Assembly (NCBI GenBank): GCA_002167715.1
Contig: NHCG01000017.1
Span: 91,458 to 135,766, forward strand
Reading direction: 5' to 3'
DNA length: 44,309 nucleotides
From: Micavibrio sp. TMED27
GTDB lineage: Bacteria > Pseudomonadota > Alphaproteobacteria > Micavibrionales > Micavibrionaceae
Every line of letters begins with the position of its first letter. The first letter of the stretch is position 1. This document shows positions 8,799 through 17,708 of this stretch, piece by piece. The notes under the pieces are model-generated. The model was not told the origin of the DNA. It worked only from the letters and a program-made list of their open reading frames with translations, and searched no databases. The position numbers and the translations under genes were made by a program.

Positions 8799-9420
8799 CT
8801 AATTGCTATGGGGGGGCATAATGAGGCTACGGTCGGTCTTTTCATTTGTGCGCAGCACAATTCCATAGGAGCTAAGCCCCTGGAATCTAGCGATAATGGT
8901 GGAAAGGACGACCGCAAGATGTGTATGTACTACGTTCATACCATCTTGGCAGGGAGATCACTGCCGTTCTCCCGTGCACCCTCTGGGCCGCTCTAGGCTT
9001 CCCTTGGTTCCTCTAGGAACACTGCGATCAGGCAAGAGCTGTGTGGCGCTTATCTGGCATCGAGCCATTCCAGCACCAGCAAACGATTGGCCGTTTGATC
9101 ACCACTTGGGAAGCCTCCGAGCTACCCCAAGACCCCATGGCAAAGGTGGAGATTTCAGTTCTCCCCCTTTGATCCCCCATCGACCATTGGGCATTTCATA
9201 GCCCCTTGGAACCCTCGATGATTTCATCAAGACCAACCGTGCGCCGTTTGGATACCGTAAGCATTTCGCTGCTTAACTCCGCCCCCTGTTTCGCCAGTGG
9301 AGGACGACCAAGGTACGACCTTGGATGCTCTGGTTATAAAAACGCCAATGCTCATATCTCAGGTTGTGGCTTCCCATATTTTCCCCTATTCTCTCCATAG
9401 CAATGAGGGCAATTTATGCT
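8799..9420. other. Hairpin-rich non-coding region
   Basis: No convincing gene is present; short open frames here lack ribosome sites and protein-like composition. Many perfect stems occur: TTGTGC/GCACAA (8846-8860), interleaved GGCAG/CTGCC and GGAGA/TCTCC (8948-8972, pseudoknot-like), GTTCCT/AGGAAC (9007-9020), CAAACG/CGTTTG (9080-9097), CTTGGG/CCCAAG (9105-9131), AAAGGTGGAG/CTCCCCCTTT with one mismatch (9142-9170) and CCAAGGT/ACCTTGG (9308-9324). It is visibly GC-richer than its left neighbours. It may be a structured RNA, a replication or transfer origin, or a long leader of the R-M operon. Confidence 0.55.
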
Positions 9421-9606
9421 ATGACTGATCAAATATTGACCTTGAAAGAGGTTGCAGTGTACCTAAAGCTTGCTGAGAAAACGGCTTATAAACTCGCCGC
9501 CGAAGGCAAGTTACCTGGCTTTAAAGTCGGGGGAAGCTGGCGTTTCAAGGCTAAAGATATAGACCGCTGGATAGAAGATAAAAAGAAAACTAACAAGGGC
9601 AACTAA
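9421..9606 (+). CDS. Excisionase-family HTH protein
   Basis: This 61-residue protein matches the excisionase/MerR-like small HTH pattern. LTLKEVAVYLKLAEKTAYKL is the helix-turn-helix, and PGFKVGGSWRFKAKDIDRWI is the wing and second helix. The ATG at 9421 begins this domain exactly. An in-frame ATG at 9403 is possible but would add an unneeded extension. The stop overlaps the hsdM start (TAATG), so it belongs to the R-M operon. It probably regulates R-M expression rather than excision. Confidence 0.88.
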   Translation: MTDQILTLKEVAVYLKLAEKTAYKLAAEGKLPGFKVGGSWRFKAKDIDRWIEDKKKTNKGN

Positions 9607-11615
9607 TGGCACAGCTAGTAAATATAGAAGCAATAGAGAAACGGCTTTGGGGCAGTGCCGATAACCTTCGCGCCAACAGCAACTACGCCAGCAATGAATA
9701 CTTCATGCCCGTGATGGGGCTGATCTTCCTTCGCCACGCCTACAGCCGCTATTTGGGGGTTAAGCCAGAAATCGAGGCTTCGCTGCCATCCCGAGGCGGT
9801 GTAACCAGACCGCTCACCAAAGAAGATTTTTCCAGTAAAGGCGCGATCTTCCTCCAGGAAAAAGCCCAATTCGACACTCTGGTGAACCTCACCGAAGCCG
9901 ATGACCGCGCCCAAGCTATCATTGACGCGATGGAGGCCATCGAAGACGACTACGAAACCCTCAAAGGCGTATTACCCAAAAGCGAATACCAAGAGCTGGA
10001 CAACGATGTGCTCGGCAACTTACTTCGCACATTCAACGACCCAGCTCTCAAAAAAGCCACTGGCGACATCTTTGGCCGTATCTACGAATATTTCCTAACC
10101 CAGTTTGCCAACCAAAGTGCCCATGACGGCGGTGAATTCTTCACGCCTGTGTCACTGGTGCAGATGATCGTGAACTTTATCGAGCCAGATCACGGCTCGG
10201 TGATTGATCCCGCTTGCGGTTCTGGCGGTATGTTTGTGCAAAGCGCTCACTTCATCGAGAAGATGCACAAGAACCCGCAGGACGTAGCCACCTTCTATGG
10301 CGCGGAGAAAAACCCGACCACCATTCGCCTTGCCAAGATGAACTTGGCGGTTCATGGCCTCGAAGGAAAAATCCAGAAAGCCATTTCCTATTACGAAGAC
10401 CCGCATGATTTTCTAGGCAAAGCCAATTTCGTGATGGCTAATCCACCGTTCAACGTCGATGACGTAGATGCAGAGAAAATCAAGAACGACCCGAGGCTGC
10501 CCTTTGGCTTGCCAGGGGTAAATAAGAAGGGCTCGGTTTCCAATGGTAACTACCTTTGGATTTCTTATTTCTACAGCTATTTGAATAAAGAAGGCCGTGC
10601 AGGCTTTGTTATGTCCTCGCAGGCATCCAGTGCCGGAGGGCAGGAAGCGGAAGTACGCCGCAAGCTCGTGGAAAGTGGCCATGTCGGCGCGATGGTCGCC
10701 ATTCGCTCTAACTTCTTCTATACCCGCTCAGTGCCGTGTGAGCTTTGGTTCTTTAACAAGAACAAGCCAGCACATATGAAAGACAAGGTACTGATGCTCG
10801 ATGCTCGCAATGTCTATACAAAAGTCACGCGGAAAATTTATGACTTCTCTCCCGAACAACTGGCAAACCTAACTTCTATCGTTTGGCTCTATCGTGGCCA
10901 GAATGAGCGTTTCCTTGAGTTGATCGAAAGCTACCAACGCACTGCACTTGACGAAGCGCAGGTATCAGCCAAAGCTCTCAATAGCTTTATCGGCTCTGCT
11001 GATGGTCTTATCACCAAGATAATTAATATTGATGACGAAACCAAGACTGCGTTCGAGACGCTATGCAGTGATTGTAAGGTTTTTACCGAGAGCAGCGAAA
11101 AGACCTCCGCGAAATGGGAGGCTTTGCCAAGCGACAATAACGGGCTGCACAAAGCATCGCTGCTTATTGAGCCGTTAGCGGAAACCAGCCGTGACCTTAT
11201 CAAGCAGATCGACCAGCTCTATAAGTTTATTGAAAAACAAGCCAAAGAAAGCGGTGAAAAAGGCTTGAACAAACCGATCAAAGAAATTGATGAACAGCGC
11301 AAAGAAGCTGTCGAGCAGTTAAAGCTCATCCGTTACTTCTTCAAGCAAGCGCATTGGCTGCAAGAGCGCTTTCCTGATGCGCAGCTTGCTGACGTGGAAG
11401 GCTTGGTCAAGCTGGTCGATATTGAAGAAATCAAGGCCAATGACTGGAGCTTAACCCCAGGGCGTTATGTTGGCATTGCGCCGGAGATTGAGGACGAAGA
11501 TTTCGACTTTGAAGAAACGTTGCGTGATATTCATGGCGAGCTGAAAGGCTTGAATGAAGAGGCCTCAAACTTAGCTGCCCAAATTCAGAAAAACTTTGAG
11601 GAGCTGGGTATATGA
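9606..11615 (+). CDS. hsdM: Type I restriction-modification methyltransferase subunit
   Basis: This 669-residue N6-adenine methyltransferase pairs with HsdS for methylation and with HsdR for restriction. The N-terminal HsdM helical domain (about 10-160) is followed by the SAM site DPACGSGG (201-208) and the catalytic NPPF (279-282). An extended C-terminal helical region makes it longer than the roughly 500 residues of EcoKI HsdM. That is usual for this subfamily. It overlaps hsdS by four bases (ATGA). All key residues look intact. Confidence 0.96.
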   Translation: MAQLVNIEAIEKRLWGSADNLRANSNYASNEYFMPVMGLIFLRHAYSRYLGVKPEIEASLPSRGGVTRPLTKEDFSSKGAIFLQEKAQFDTLVNLTEADDRAQAIIDAMEAIEDDYETLKGVLPKSEYQELDNDVLGNLLRTFNDPALKKATGDIFGRIYEYFLTQFANQSAHDGGEFFTPVSLVQMIVNFIEPDHGSVIDPACGSGGMFVQSAHFIEKMHKNPQDVATFYGAEKNPTTIRLAKMNLAVHGLEGKIQKAISYYEDPHDFLGKANFVMANPPFNVDDVDAEKIKNDPRLPFGLPGVNKKGSVSNGNYLWISYFYSYLNKEGRAGFVMSSQASSAGGQEAEVRRKLVESGHVGAMVAIRSNFFYTRSVPCELWFFNKNKPAHMKDKVLMLDARNVYTKVTRKIYDFSPEQLANLTSIVWLYRGQNERFLELIESYQRTALDEAQVSAKALNSFIGSADGLITKIINIDDETKTAFETLCSDCKVFTESSEKTSAKWEALPSDNNGLHKASLLIEPLAETSRDLIKQIDQLYKFIEKQAKESGEKGLNKPIKEIDEQRKEAVEQLKLIRYFFKQAHWLQERFPDAQLADVEGLVKLVDIEEIKANDWSLTPGRYVGIAPEIEDEDFDFEETLRDIHGELKGLNEEASNLAAQIQKNFEELGI

Positions 11616-12751
11616 GTTGGGGGCAGATTGCAATTGAAGATATCGCGCTAGTCAAAGGAGGAAAGAGGCTTCCTAAAGGCCATGATTTCGTCTCGTATCC
11701 GACTCCGTATCCATATATAAGGGCTAGGGATATTGGTCAGGGTAAAATTGAAATCAAAGACTATGTGTACCTGTCTGAGGAAACGCATGAAAAAATAAAA
11801 CGATATATTGTTAACAAAGGTGATGTTGTCATAACAATTGTGGGGGCAAATGTCGGCGATGTTGGATATGTTCAAGATAATTTGGATGGCGCAAATTTAA
11901 CAGAAAATGCTGCCAAACTTGTAGTCGATAAGTCGAAGATTGATCCTTATTTTTTGAAGCTTTATTTGTCTACTGAGCAGAATAAAAAGCGATTAGCTTT
12001 TATTGCCTCAGGTGCTGCCCAAGGAAAATTGGGATTGTATAAGATCAAAACTTTTCCTGTTAGTAACCCACCGTTAGATGCGCAGAAACAGATTGTTCAG
12101 ATTGTTCAGACTTACGACGACCTCATTGAAAACAATAAGCGGCGGATTGAGCTGCTGGAGGAATCAGCGAGGCAGCTTTACAAAGAATGGTTTGTGCGTT
12201 TTCGCTTCCCCGGCCATGAGCATGTTAAAATAGTTGATGGCGTGCCGGAGGGGTGGGAGAAGAGGAAGCTCAAAGAGCTACTCACTTTAAACTACGGAAA
12301 AGCTCTGAAATCCGACAATAGAATACCAGGCGATTTTCCTGTTTATGGTTCCAGCGGTGTAGTCGGCTCACACAATAAAGCTCTTGTTAAGGGGCCGGGA
12401 ATCATTGTTGGAAGGAAAGGTAATGTCGGCGCGATTTACTGGTCCAACTTGGACTTTTTCCCAATAGATACCGTTTATTTCATCAAAGCAGAAGAAAGCA
12501 GTTATTTTATATATTACGCACTGCTACATATTACATTTATAAATACTGACGTCGCTGTTCCAGGTTTAAATCGTGATTTTGCTTATAGTAGGGAAGTAGT
12601 TGTACCAAACGACACATTAAGAGAAGAGTTTGAAGACGAGGTTGCACCAATTTTCAAACAGTGTCATACGCTCGAAAAGTACAATGAGCAATTATCGAAA
12701 GCCCGCGACCTTCTCCTCCCCAAACTCATGAGCGGTGAGGTTACAGTATGA
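11612..12751 (+). CDS. hsdS: Type I R-M specificity subunit
   Basis: This 379-residue protein determines the recognition site. It has two target-recognition domains (about 1-165 and 215-350), each followed by a conserved helix. The central spacer contains ELLEESARQLYKEWFVRFRF, and the C-terminal one ends in ARDLLLPKLMSGEV. The first domain is markedly AT-rich compared with hsdM, consistent with frequent exchange of recognition domains. It overlaps both hsdM and hsdR by four bases. Confidence 0.95.
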   Translation: MSWGQIAIEDIALVKGGKRLPKGHDFVSYPTPYPYIRARDIGQGKIEIKDYVYLSEETHEKIKRYIVNKGDVVITIVGANVGDVGYVQDNLDGANLTENAAKLVVDKSKIDPYFLKLYLSTEQNKKRLAFIASGAAQGKLGLYKIKTFPVSNPPLDAQKQIVQIVQTYDDLIENNKRRIELLEESARQLYKEWFVRFRFPGHEHVKIVDGVPEGWEKRKLKELLTLNYGKALKSDNRIPGDFPVYGSSGVVGSHNKALVKGPGIIVGRKGNVGAIYWSNLDFFPIDTVYFIKAEESSYFIYYALLHITFINTDVAVPGLNRDFAYSREVVVPNDTLREEFEDEVAPIFKQCHTLEKYNEQLSKARDLLLPKLMSGEVTV

Positions 12752-15700
12752 TGGCTCCGCTCAATGAAGATACGCTTGTTCAGGCTACGACGGCAGACTA
12801 TCTGGAAGAGCAGTTAGGCTGGGAAAGCGTTTTCGCCTACAACAGTGAGACTTACCGCAATGAAGGGACTCTCGGTAGGCTAAATGATAAGGAAGTTGTT
12901 CTTACACGCTATCTTGGCGAAGCGCTTGTGAAGTTCAATCCTGGCCTGCCCGATGCAGCCTATCAGGATGCGCTGCGTCAGATCACCGAAGCGCCTGTTA
13001 CTGAAAACACCCTACAAATCAATTTTGAGCAGTACGAGCTGATTAAAAGCGGCGTTCAGGTTCAGTTCCGCAATGCCAAAGGTGAGCTTGAGAAAAAGCG
13101 CCTGAAGGTTTTTGATTTCGACAACCCAGAAAACAATCATTTCCTTTGCGTGCGTGAGCTATGGGTGCGTGGTGATATTTATCGCCGCCGCGCTGACATC
13201 GTTGGTTTTGTAAATGGCCTTCCCTTGATGTTTATCGAGTGCAAGACCATTCACAAAGACATCCGTCATGCTTACGAGCAAAACCTATCCGATTATAAAG
13301 ATACCATCCCGCATCTCTTCCACCACAATGCCTTTGTGATTTTGGGGAACGGCGTGGATGCCAAGATCGGCTCGATCTCCAGCAAGTTTGAACACTTCAA
13401 TGATTGGAAGCGTTTAGCCGAAGACGATCCTGGCGTGGTGGATATGGAGACCTTGCTCAAAGGTATCTGTAACAAGCGCGATTTTCTCGATCTCTTTGAA
13501 AACTACACACTCTTTGATGAGAGCAAAGGCAAGCTGGTTAAAATCATTGCCCGTAACCACCAGTTTTTAGGCGTAAACCGCGCCATCGAAGCGGTGAAGA
13601 ATCGAGAAGAGCGCAAAGGCAAGCTCGGGGTGTTTTGGCATACACAAGGCTCGGGTAAATCCTATTCCATCGTATTCTTTGCGCGCAAAATTCACCGCAA
13701 GCTAGGTGGCAATTTTACCTTCCTGATTTGTACCGACCGTGAAGATTTGGATAAGCAAATCTATAACACCTTCGCAGGCTGCGGCCTTGTCGATAATGAT
13801 CAAGACCCATGCCGCGCAGGCTCAGGCGATCATTTACAGAAGCTATTGAAGCAGCACAAGGCCTATGTTTTCACGCTGGTGCAGAAGTTTAACAAGGATG
13901 TTGATCCGAATGAGCCTTATTCAGACCGCAACGACATTATCGTCATTACCGATGAAGCGCACCGCACCCAATATGGGCGCTTGTCGCTAAACCTTCGCAA
14001 TGCACTGCCCAATGCCAGCTATATCGGTTTCACCGGAACGCCTCTATTCAAGGATGATGAAATCACCCGCCGCGTCTTCGGCGATTATGTCTCCACCTAT
14101 GACTTCCAACGCGCTGTTGAAGATAAAGCCACCGTTCCTTTGTACTACGATGCGCGAGGTGAGAAGCTAGGCCTTGCCACCAATGACCTCAACGAAAAGA
14201 TTGCAGCCAAGCTGGAAGAAATCGAAATAGACGATCAGGACGTAAGCGAGCGCTTGGAGCGGGAATTAAAGCGCGATTACCACATCATCACTGCTCAAAG
14301 CCGCCTGGAGCAAATCGCTGAAGATTTTGTCGAGCACTACAGCGTAGGTGGTTTGAACGGCAAGGCGATGATGGTCTGCATCGATAAGATCACTTGTGTG
14401 CGGATGCAGGAGATTATCCTTGAGAAGTGGCAGGCTAAAATTGCTGAGCTTGCAAAGGAGTTGCCCAAGCTGGCTGATGAGCAAGCCATCATGGATATGG
14501 AGCGCAAGCTTACCTGGATGCGTGAAACCATCGTGGCCGTGGTGGTGAGTGAGGAACAAGGCGAAGTTGATAAGTTCCGCAAGTGGGAACTCGATATCAC
14601 CCCGCACCGTAAGCTGATCAAAGAAGGCTTTGAAACACCCGACGGCAAGCGCATTGATATAGAGAGCGCTTTTAAGAAGGAAGAGCATCCGTTCCGTGTC
14701 GCCATCGTATGCGCCATGTGGCTCACTGGCTTTGATGTACCAACCATGTCTACCCTTTACCTCGATAAACCGCTCAAGGCGCATACCTTGATGCAGGCCA
14801 TCGCCCGCGCAAACCGCGTGGCCGAGGGCAAGAATAATGGCTTGATTGTTGATTACTGCGGCATCTTGAAAAACTTGCGCAAAGCCCTTGCGACCTTTGC
14901 TGGTCATACGGGCGGTGAAGGTGGAGATGGACAGCCACCACCAGAACTTGATCCAGTAAGACCGGAAGAAGAATTGCTGGCAGACCTCGAAGAAACCATC
15001 GAGGCCGTAAGAGCCTTCCTGGTAGCAAAAGAATTTAGACTGGAAGATGTGTTGGAGAAAAAGGGCTTTGAGCGCAACAAAGCCATTATTGATGCAAAAG
15101 AAGTCGTTAACCAGAATGATGAAACCCGCAAGCGCTTTGAGATTATCTGCCGCGAGGTTTTCAAAAAGTTCAAGGCTTGCTTAACCATCAAAGCGATAAA
15201 TAGTTACCGCTCGGCCTACGATGCAATCAATATCATCTACAAGAGCCTGCAAGATGATGTTGAGAGAGCGGATATCTCTGACATTATGCGCGAGCTGCAC
15301 GCTGTAATCGAAGAGAGCATCGAGCCAACAACTGGCGTAAAAGAGCCAAGCAAGCTTTACGATATCAGCAAGATCGATTTTGAGCGGCTAAGAAAAGAAT
15401 TTGAACGCTCACCCGCTAAGAATACAACCGTGCAAAGCCTAAAAGAAATCATCGAGAAGAAACTCCTCAAAATGCTCATGCAAAACCCGACGAGAACGGA
15501 TTTTCAAAAGCACTACGAAGAAATCGTTAATGACTACAACAACGAGAAGGATCGCGTAACTATCGAGGCTACGTTTGAAGCCTTGCTCAAGATTGTTGAA
15601 GGACTTAGTGAGGAAGAGCAGCGCGCAGTTAAGGAAGGTTTATCCGAGGAGTCTTTGGCATTGTTCGATTTACTACTAAAGCCCGACCTTTCCAAAAAGG

Positions 15701-15954
15701 AGATTGATCGTATTAAAAAAGTGGCCGAAGGTCTTTACAGCACGATAAAGGAAGAGCTTGGCCGCATTCAAGATTTCGCTGCGAAGCAAGGCACGAGGGA
15801 TGAGATAAAGGTCAAGATCAAAAACTTCCTGTGGGATGACAAAACTGGATTGCCGGAAAGCTTTGCACCAGATGAGGTGGAAGAGAAAACAGATGCCGTA
15901 TTTAAACACCTTATTATCACGCAGCGGAATTCCTCTAGAAACATAGGCTTCTAG
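12748..15954 (+). CDS. hsdR: Type I R-M restriction subunit (translocase-nuclease)
   Basis: This 1068-residue protein translocates and cuts unmethylated DNA. The N-terminal PD-(D/E)xK nuclease shows D150 and E164-C-K166. The SF2 motor follows, with Walker A GSGKS (301-305), DEAH (402-405) and a later TGFD and QAIARANR motif (helicase motif VI region). The C-terminal third is helical and probably binds HsdM. It looks full length and intact. The next gene starts 49 bases downstream. Confidence 0.96.
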   Translation: MMAPLNEDTLVQATTADYLEEQLGWESVFAYNSETYRNEGTLGRLNDKEVVLTRYLGEALVKFNPGLPDAAYQDALRQITEAPVTENTLQINFEQYELIKSGVQVQFRNAKGELEKKRLKVFDFDNPENNHFLCVRELWVRGDIYRRRADIVGFVNGLPLMFIECKTIHKDIRHAYEQNLSDYKDTIPHLFHHNAFVILGNGVDAKIGSISSKFEHFNDWKRLAEDDPGVVDMETLLKGICNKRDFLDLFENYTLFDESKGKLVKIIARNHQFLGVNRAIEAVKNREERKGKLGVFWHTQGSGKSYSIVFFARKIHRKLGGNFTFLICTDREDLDKQIYNTFAGCGLVDNDQDPCRAGSGDHLQKLLKQHKAYVFTLVQKFNKDVDPNEPYSDRNDIIVITDEAHRTQYGRLSLNLRNALPNASYIGFTGTPLFKDDEITRRVFGDYVSTYDFQRAVEDKATVPLYYDARGEKLGLATNDLNEKIAAKLEEIEIDDQDVSERLERELKRDYHIITAQSRLEQIAEDFVEHYSVGGLNGKAMMVCIDKITCVRMQEIILEKWQAKIAELAKELPKLADEQAIMDMERKLTWMRETIVAVVVSEEQGEVDKFRKWELDITPHRKLIKEGFETPDGKRIDIESAFKKEEHPFRVAIVCAMWLTGFDVPTMSTLYLDKPLKAHTLMQAIARANRVAEGKNNGLIVDYCGILKNLRKALATFAGHTGGEGGDGQPPPELDPVRPEEELLADLEETIEAVRAFLVAKEFRLEDVLEKKGFERNKAIIDAKEVVNQNDETRKRFEIICREVFKKFKACLTIKAINSYRSAYDAINIIYKSLQDDVERADISDIMRELHAVIEESIEPTTGVKEPSKLYDISKIDFERLRKEFERSPAKNTTVQSLKEIIEKKLLKMLMQNPTRTDFQKHYEEIVNDYNNEKDRVTIEATFEALLKIVEGLSEEEQRAVKEGLSEESLALFDLLLKPDLSKKEIDRIKKVAEGLYSTIKEELGRIQDFAAKQGTRDEIKVKIKNFLWDDKTGLPESFAPDEVEEKTDAVFKHLIITQRNSSRNIGF

Positions 15955-16003
15955 TATTTATATTTTCGTCAGCGAGTAAAACGTAAAAAATGGAGGGTTT
16001 TAG

Positions 16004-16492
16004 ATGGCTAATAAAATTAAAAATGTTTTTGTGAGTCATCATCATAAGGATGATGCTAGTGTTGATGGTCTTACCAATATGCTTACAGGTAAGGGTTATC
16101 AATTAAGAAACAGCTCTATCCGCGTCAAGCCTGAAAACCAAAGCCGTTTCGATAATAAACAAGTAAGTGACAATACAATTAAACGTCTCCTACGGATGAA
16201 AATGCGTTGGGCCAGTCAGGTTATAGTCGTGATTGGCAAGGAGACTCATCAACGGGATTGGGTGAACTGGGAGATTGAAACTGCCCATCGGCTTGGCAAA
16301 CCGATAATTGGTGTTTACGAGAATGGCCTTAAAGATCAAGTCGAAATACCGGACAGCTTGAAGAAGCATGCAACGTCAATTATTGGTTGGAGATCAGATT
16401 CTGTAATTGATGCACTCGAAGGAAAAAGCCAGTTCCAGAATCCAGATGGTACCCCATCACCAAAGGTAGCAGGACGCAACATTACATGCTAG
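16004..16492 (+). CDS. ThsB-like TIR domain protein
   Basis: This 162-residue protein is a single TIR-like domain of the ThsB/DUF1863 type. The first strand is NVFVSHHHKDD. The ASQVIVVIGKETHQRDWVNW segment leads to E90, placed like the catalytic glutamate of NAD-consuming TIRs. GKPIIGVYE forms the next strand. In Thoeris defence, such TIRs make a cyclic ADP-ribose-type signal after phage infection. TGGAGGG precedes the ATG. The end overlaps the Nmad2 gene by seven bases. A signalling function here is inferred from family and context. Confidence 0.88.
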   Translation: MANKIKNVFVSHHHKDDASVDGLTNMLTGKGYQLRNSSIRVKPENQSRFDNKQVSDNTIKRLLRMKMRWASQVIVVIGKETHQRDWVNWEIETAHRLGKPIIGVYENGLKDQVEIPDSLKKHATSIIGWRSDSVIDALEGKSQFQNPDGTPSPKVAGRNITC

Positions 16493-17151
16493 TTACGCCA
16501 AATTCTCACTTATTTATATATGTGATTGCCAGGGATTATGGCTTTGCTCCAAATCCATTTCACGGTACTTGTACTCTGGCCACGTGCAAGCCAGGAATCA
16601 GGAAGTCCGCAATGATTGGCGATTGGATTTTAGGAGTGGGCGGAAAAAATCTCGGCTCTGCTCACAGGAAATGCATTCTGCTAATGAAAGTAACAGAAAA
16701 ACTTACATTTCAAGATTATTGGGAAGACGCTCGTTTTTCATTGAAAAAACCGTGTCGTAACGGAAGTAACGTGATGATGCTGGGTGACAACATATACCAC
16801 AAGAATGACGACGGAAATTGGATTCAGGAAGATTCACATCATAGTAATGCGGATGGTAGTGCGAATCTTTTTAATTTAGGCAGAGATACTGGAGATTCAG
16901 AACAAGTATTAGTCTCGAATTTCTTCTTCTATTTTGGTGGCCAAGCAATTACGGTTGATTTGGATTCTGTTAGCTACTTTTCTGGGCCAGGCTATAAGAA
17001 GATTGATCTAGCTACCTCCAATGCTGGAAAGGAATTAATCGAATCAACATATAAAAGCTACAAAAGTGATTTAAACTGCATTATTTCTGATCCATGTCAG
17101 TTTATGGATTCGCATCAGCGAGTGGATCAAGTCACAAATAAAATATCGTAA
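16486..17151 (+). CDS. Nmad2-family putative nucleotide-modification protein
   Basis: The 221-residue protein matches the nucleotide modification associated domain 2 pattern as I recall it. IYVIARDYGFAPNPFHGTCT is followed by LATCKPGIRKSAMIGDWILG near the N-terminus, with a conserved-looking FFYFGG later (about 145-150). Nmad families were predicted computationally to work with modified bases, and no reaction is established to my knowledge. It lies between two TIR genes and overlaps the first, so co-expression is likely. Confidence 0.8.
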   Translation: MLVTPNSHLFIYVIARDYGFAPNPFHGTCTLATCKPGIRKSAMIGDWILGVGGKNLGSAHRKCILLMKVTEKLTFQDYWEDARFSLKKPCRNGSNVMMLGDNIYHKNDDGNWIQEDSHHSNADGSANLFNLGRDTGDSEQVLVSNFFFYFGGQAITVDLDSVSYFSGPGYKKIDLATSNAGKELIESTYKSYKSDLNCIISDPCQFMDSHQRVDQVTNKIS

Positions 17152-17162
17152 AGGGGTATTCA

Positions 17163-17708
17163 ATGAATTTTGAAAAAAGGAAAGTTTTTATATCTCACTT
17201 CAAAGCTAATAGAGATGAGGTGGATACATTCATTGAGACTTTCCGTGAGGTATTTGTTCCGAAAGTTCTAGGTGCGAATGACAACGATGAATTTATAGAT
17301 AGCACTAACACAGAATATGTAATGCAACGTATCCGAGAAAAGTATCTTGGAGATAGCACTGTAACTATTGTGCTTCTTGGGTCGTGTACACATGGCAGAA
17401 GATACGTTGATTGGGAAATTAAAAGCTCGTTACGGCAGGGAAGCCAACTACCAAATGGTTTGATGGCAATCGTGCTACCAAGCCAAAATGATTCGGCATG
17501 GTTACCGGAAAGATTTAGTGCAAACTGGGATAAGGGTCATGCAAATTGCTATGCGAGATACTGGTCTTACCCTTCGACAAGGCAGCAATTAAGGGATTGG
17601 ATTGAAGATGCCTATCAGGCGCGTACTACACGCGCAAAACTGATTGACAATTCACTACCCATGATGAAAAACAACGCGAAATGCAAAACTTGTGAAGTCA
17701 CGCACTAA
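17163..17708 (+). CDS. Second ThsB-like TIR domain protein
   Basis: This 181-residue protein is another ThsB-type TIR, clearly diverged from the first. KVFISHFKANRDEV is strand 1 and helix 1. STVTIVLLGSCTHGRRYVDW leads to E85 in the catalytic-glutamate position. The C-terminal tail contains KCKTCE, a possible metal-binding or redox pair. AGGGG precedes the ATG, and the stop overlaps the next start (TAATG). Two different ThsB-like TIRs may recognize different triggers, as proposed for multi-ThsB Thoeris loci. Confidence 0.88.
   Translation: MNFEKRKVFISHFKANRDEVDTFIETFREVFVPKVLGANDNDEFIDSTNTEYVMQRIREKYLGDSTVTIVLLGSCTHGRRYVDWEIKSSLRQGSQLPNGLMAIVLPSQNDSAWLPERFSANWDKGHANCYARYWSYPSTRQQLRDWIEDAYQARTTRAKLIDNSLPMMKNNAKCKTCEVTH

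Noticed and set aside
8896-9201. A 101-codon open frame in the hairpin-rich region
   Set aside because: It has no ribosome site and a composition rich in P, S, R and H unlike a folded protein, and it coincides with several stem-loops.
14266-14907. A 213-codon open frame antisense to hsdR
   Set aside because: It lies fully inside the intact hsdR gene, whose motifs and codon pattern are clear. It is a shadow frame.
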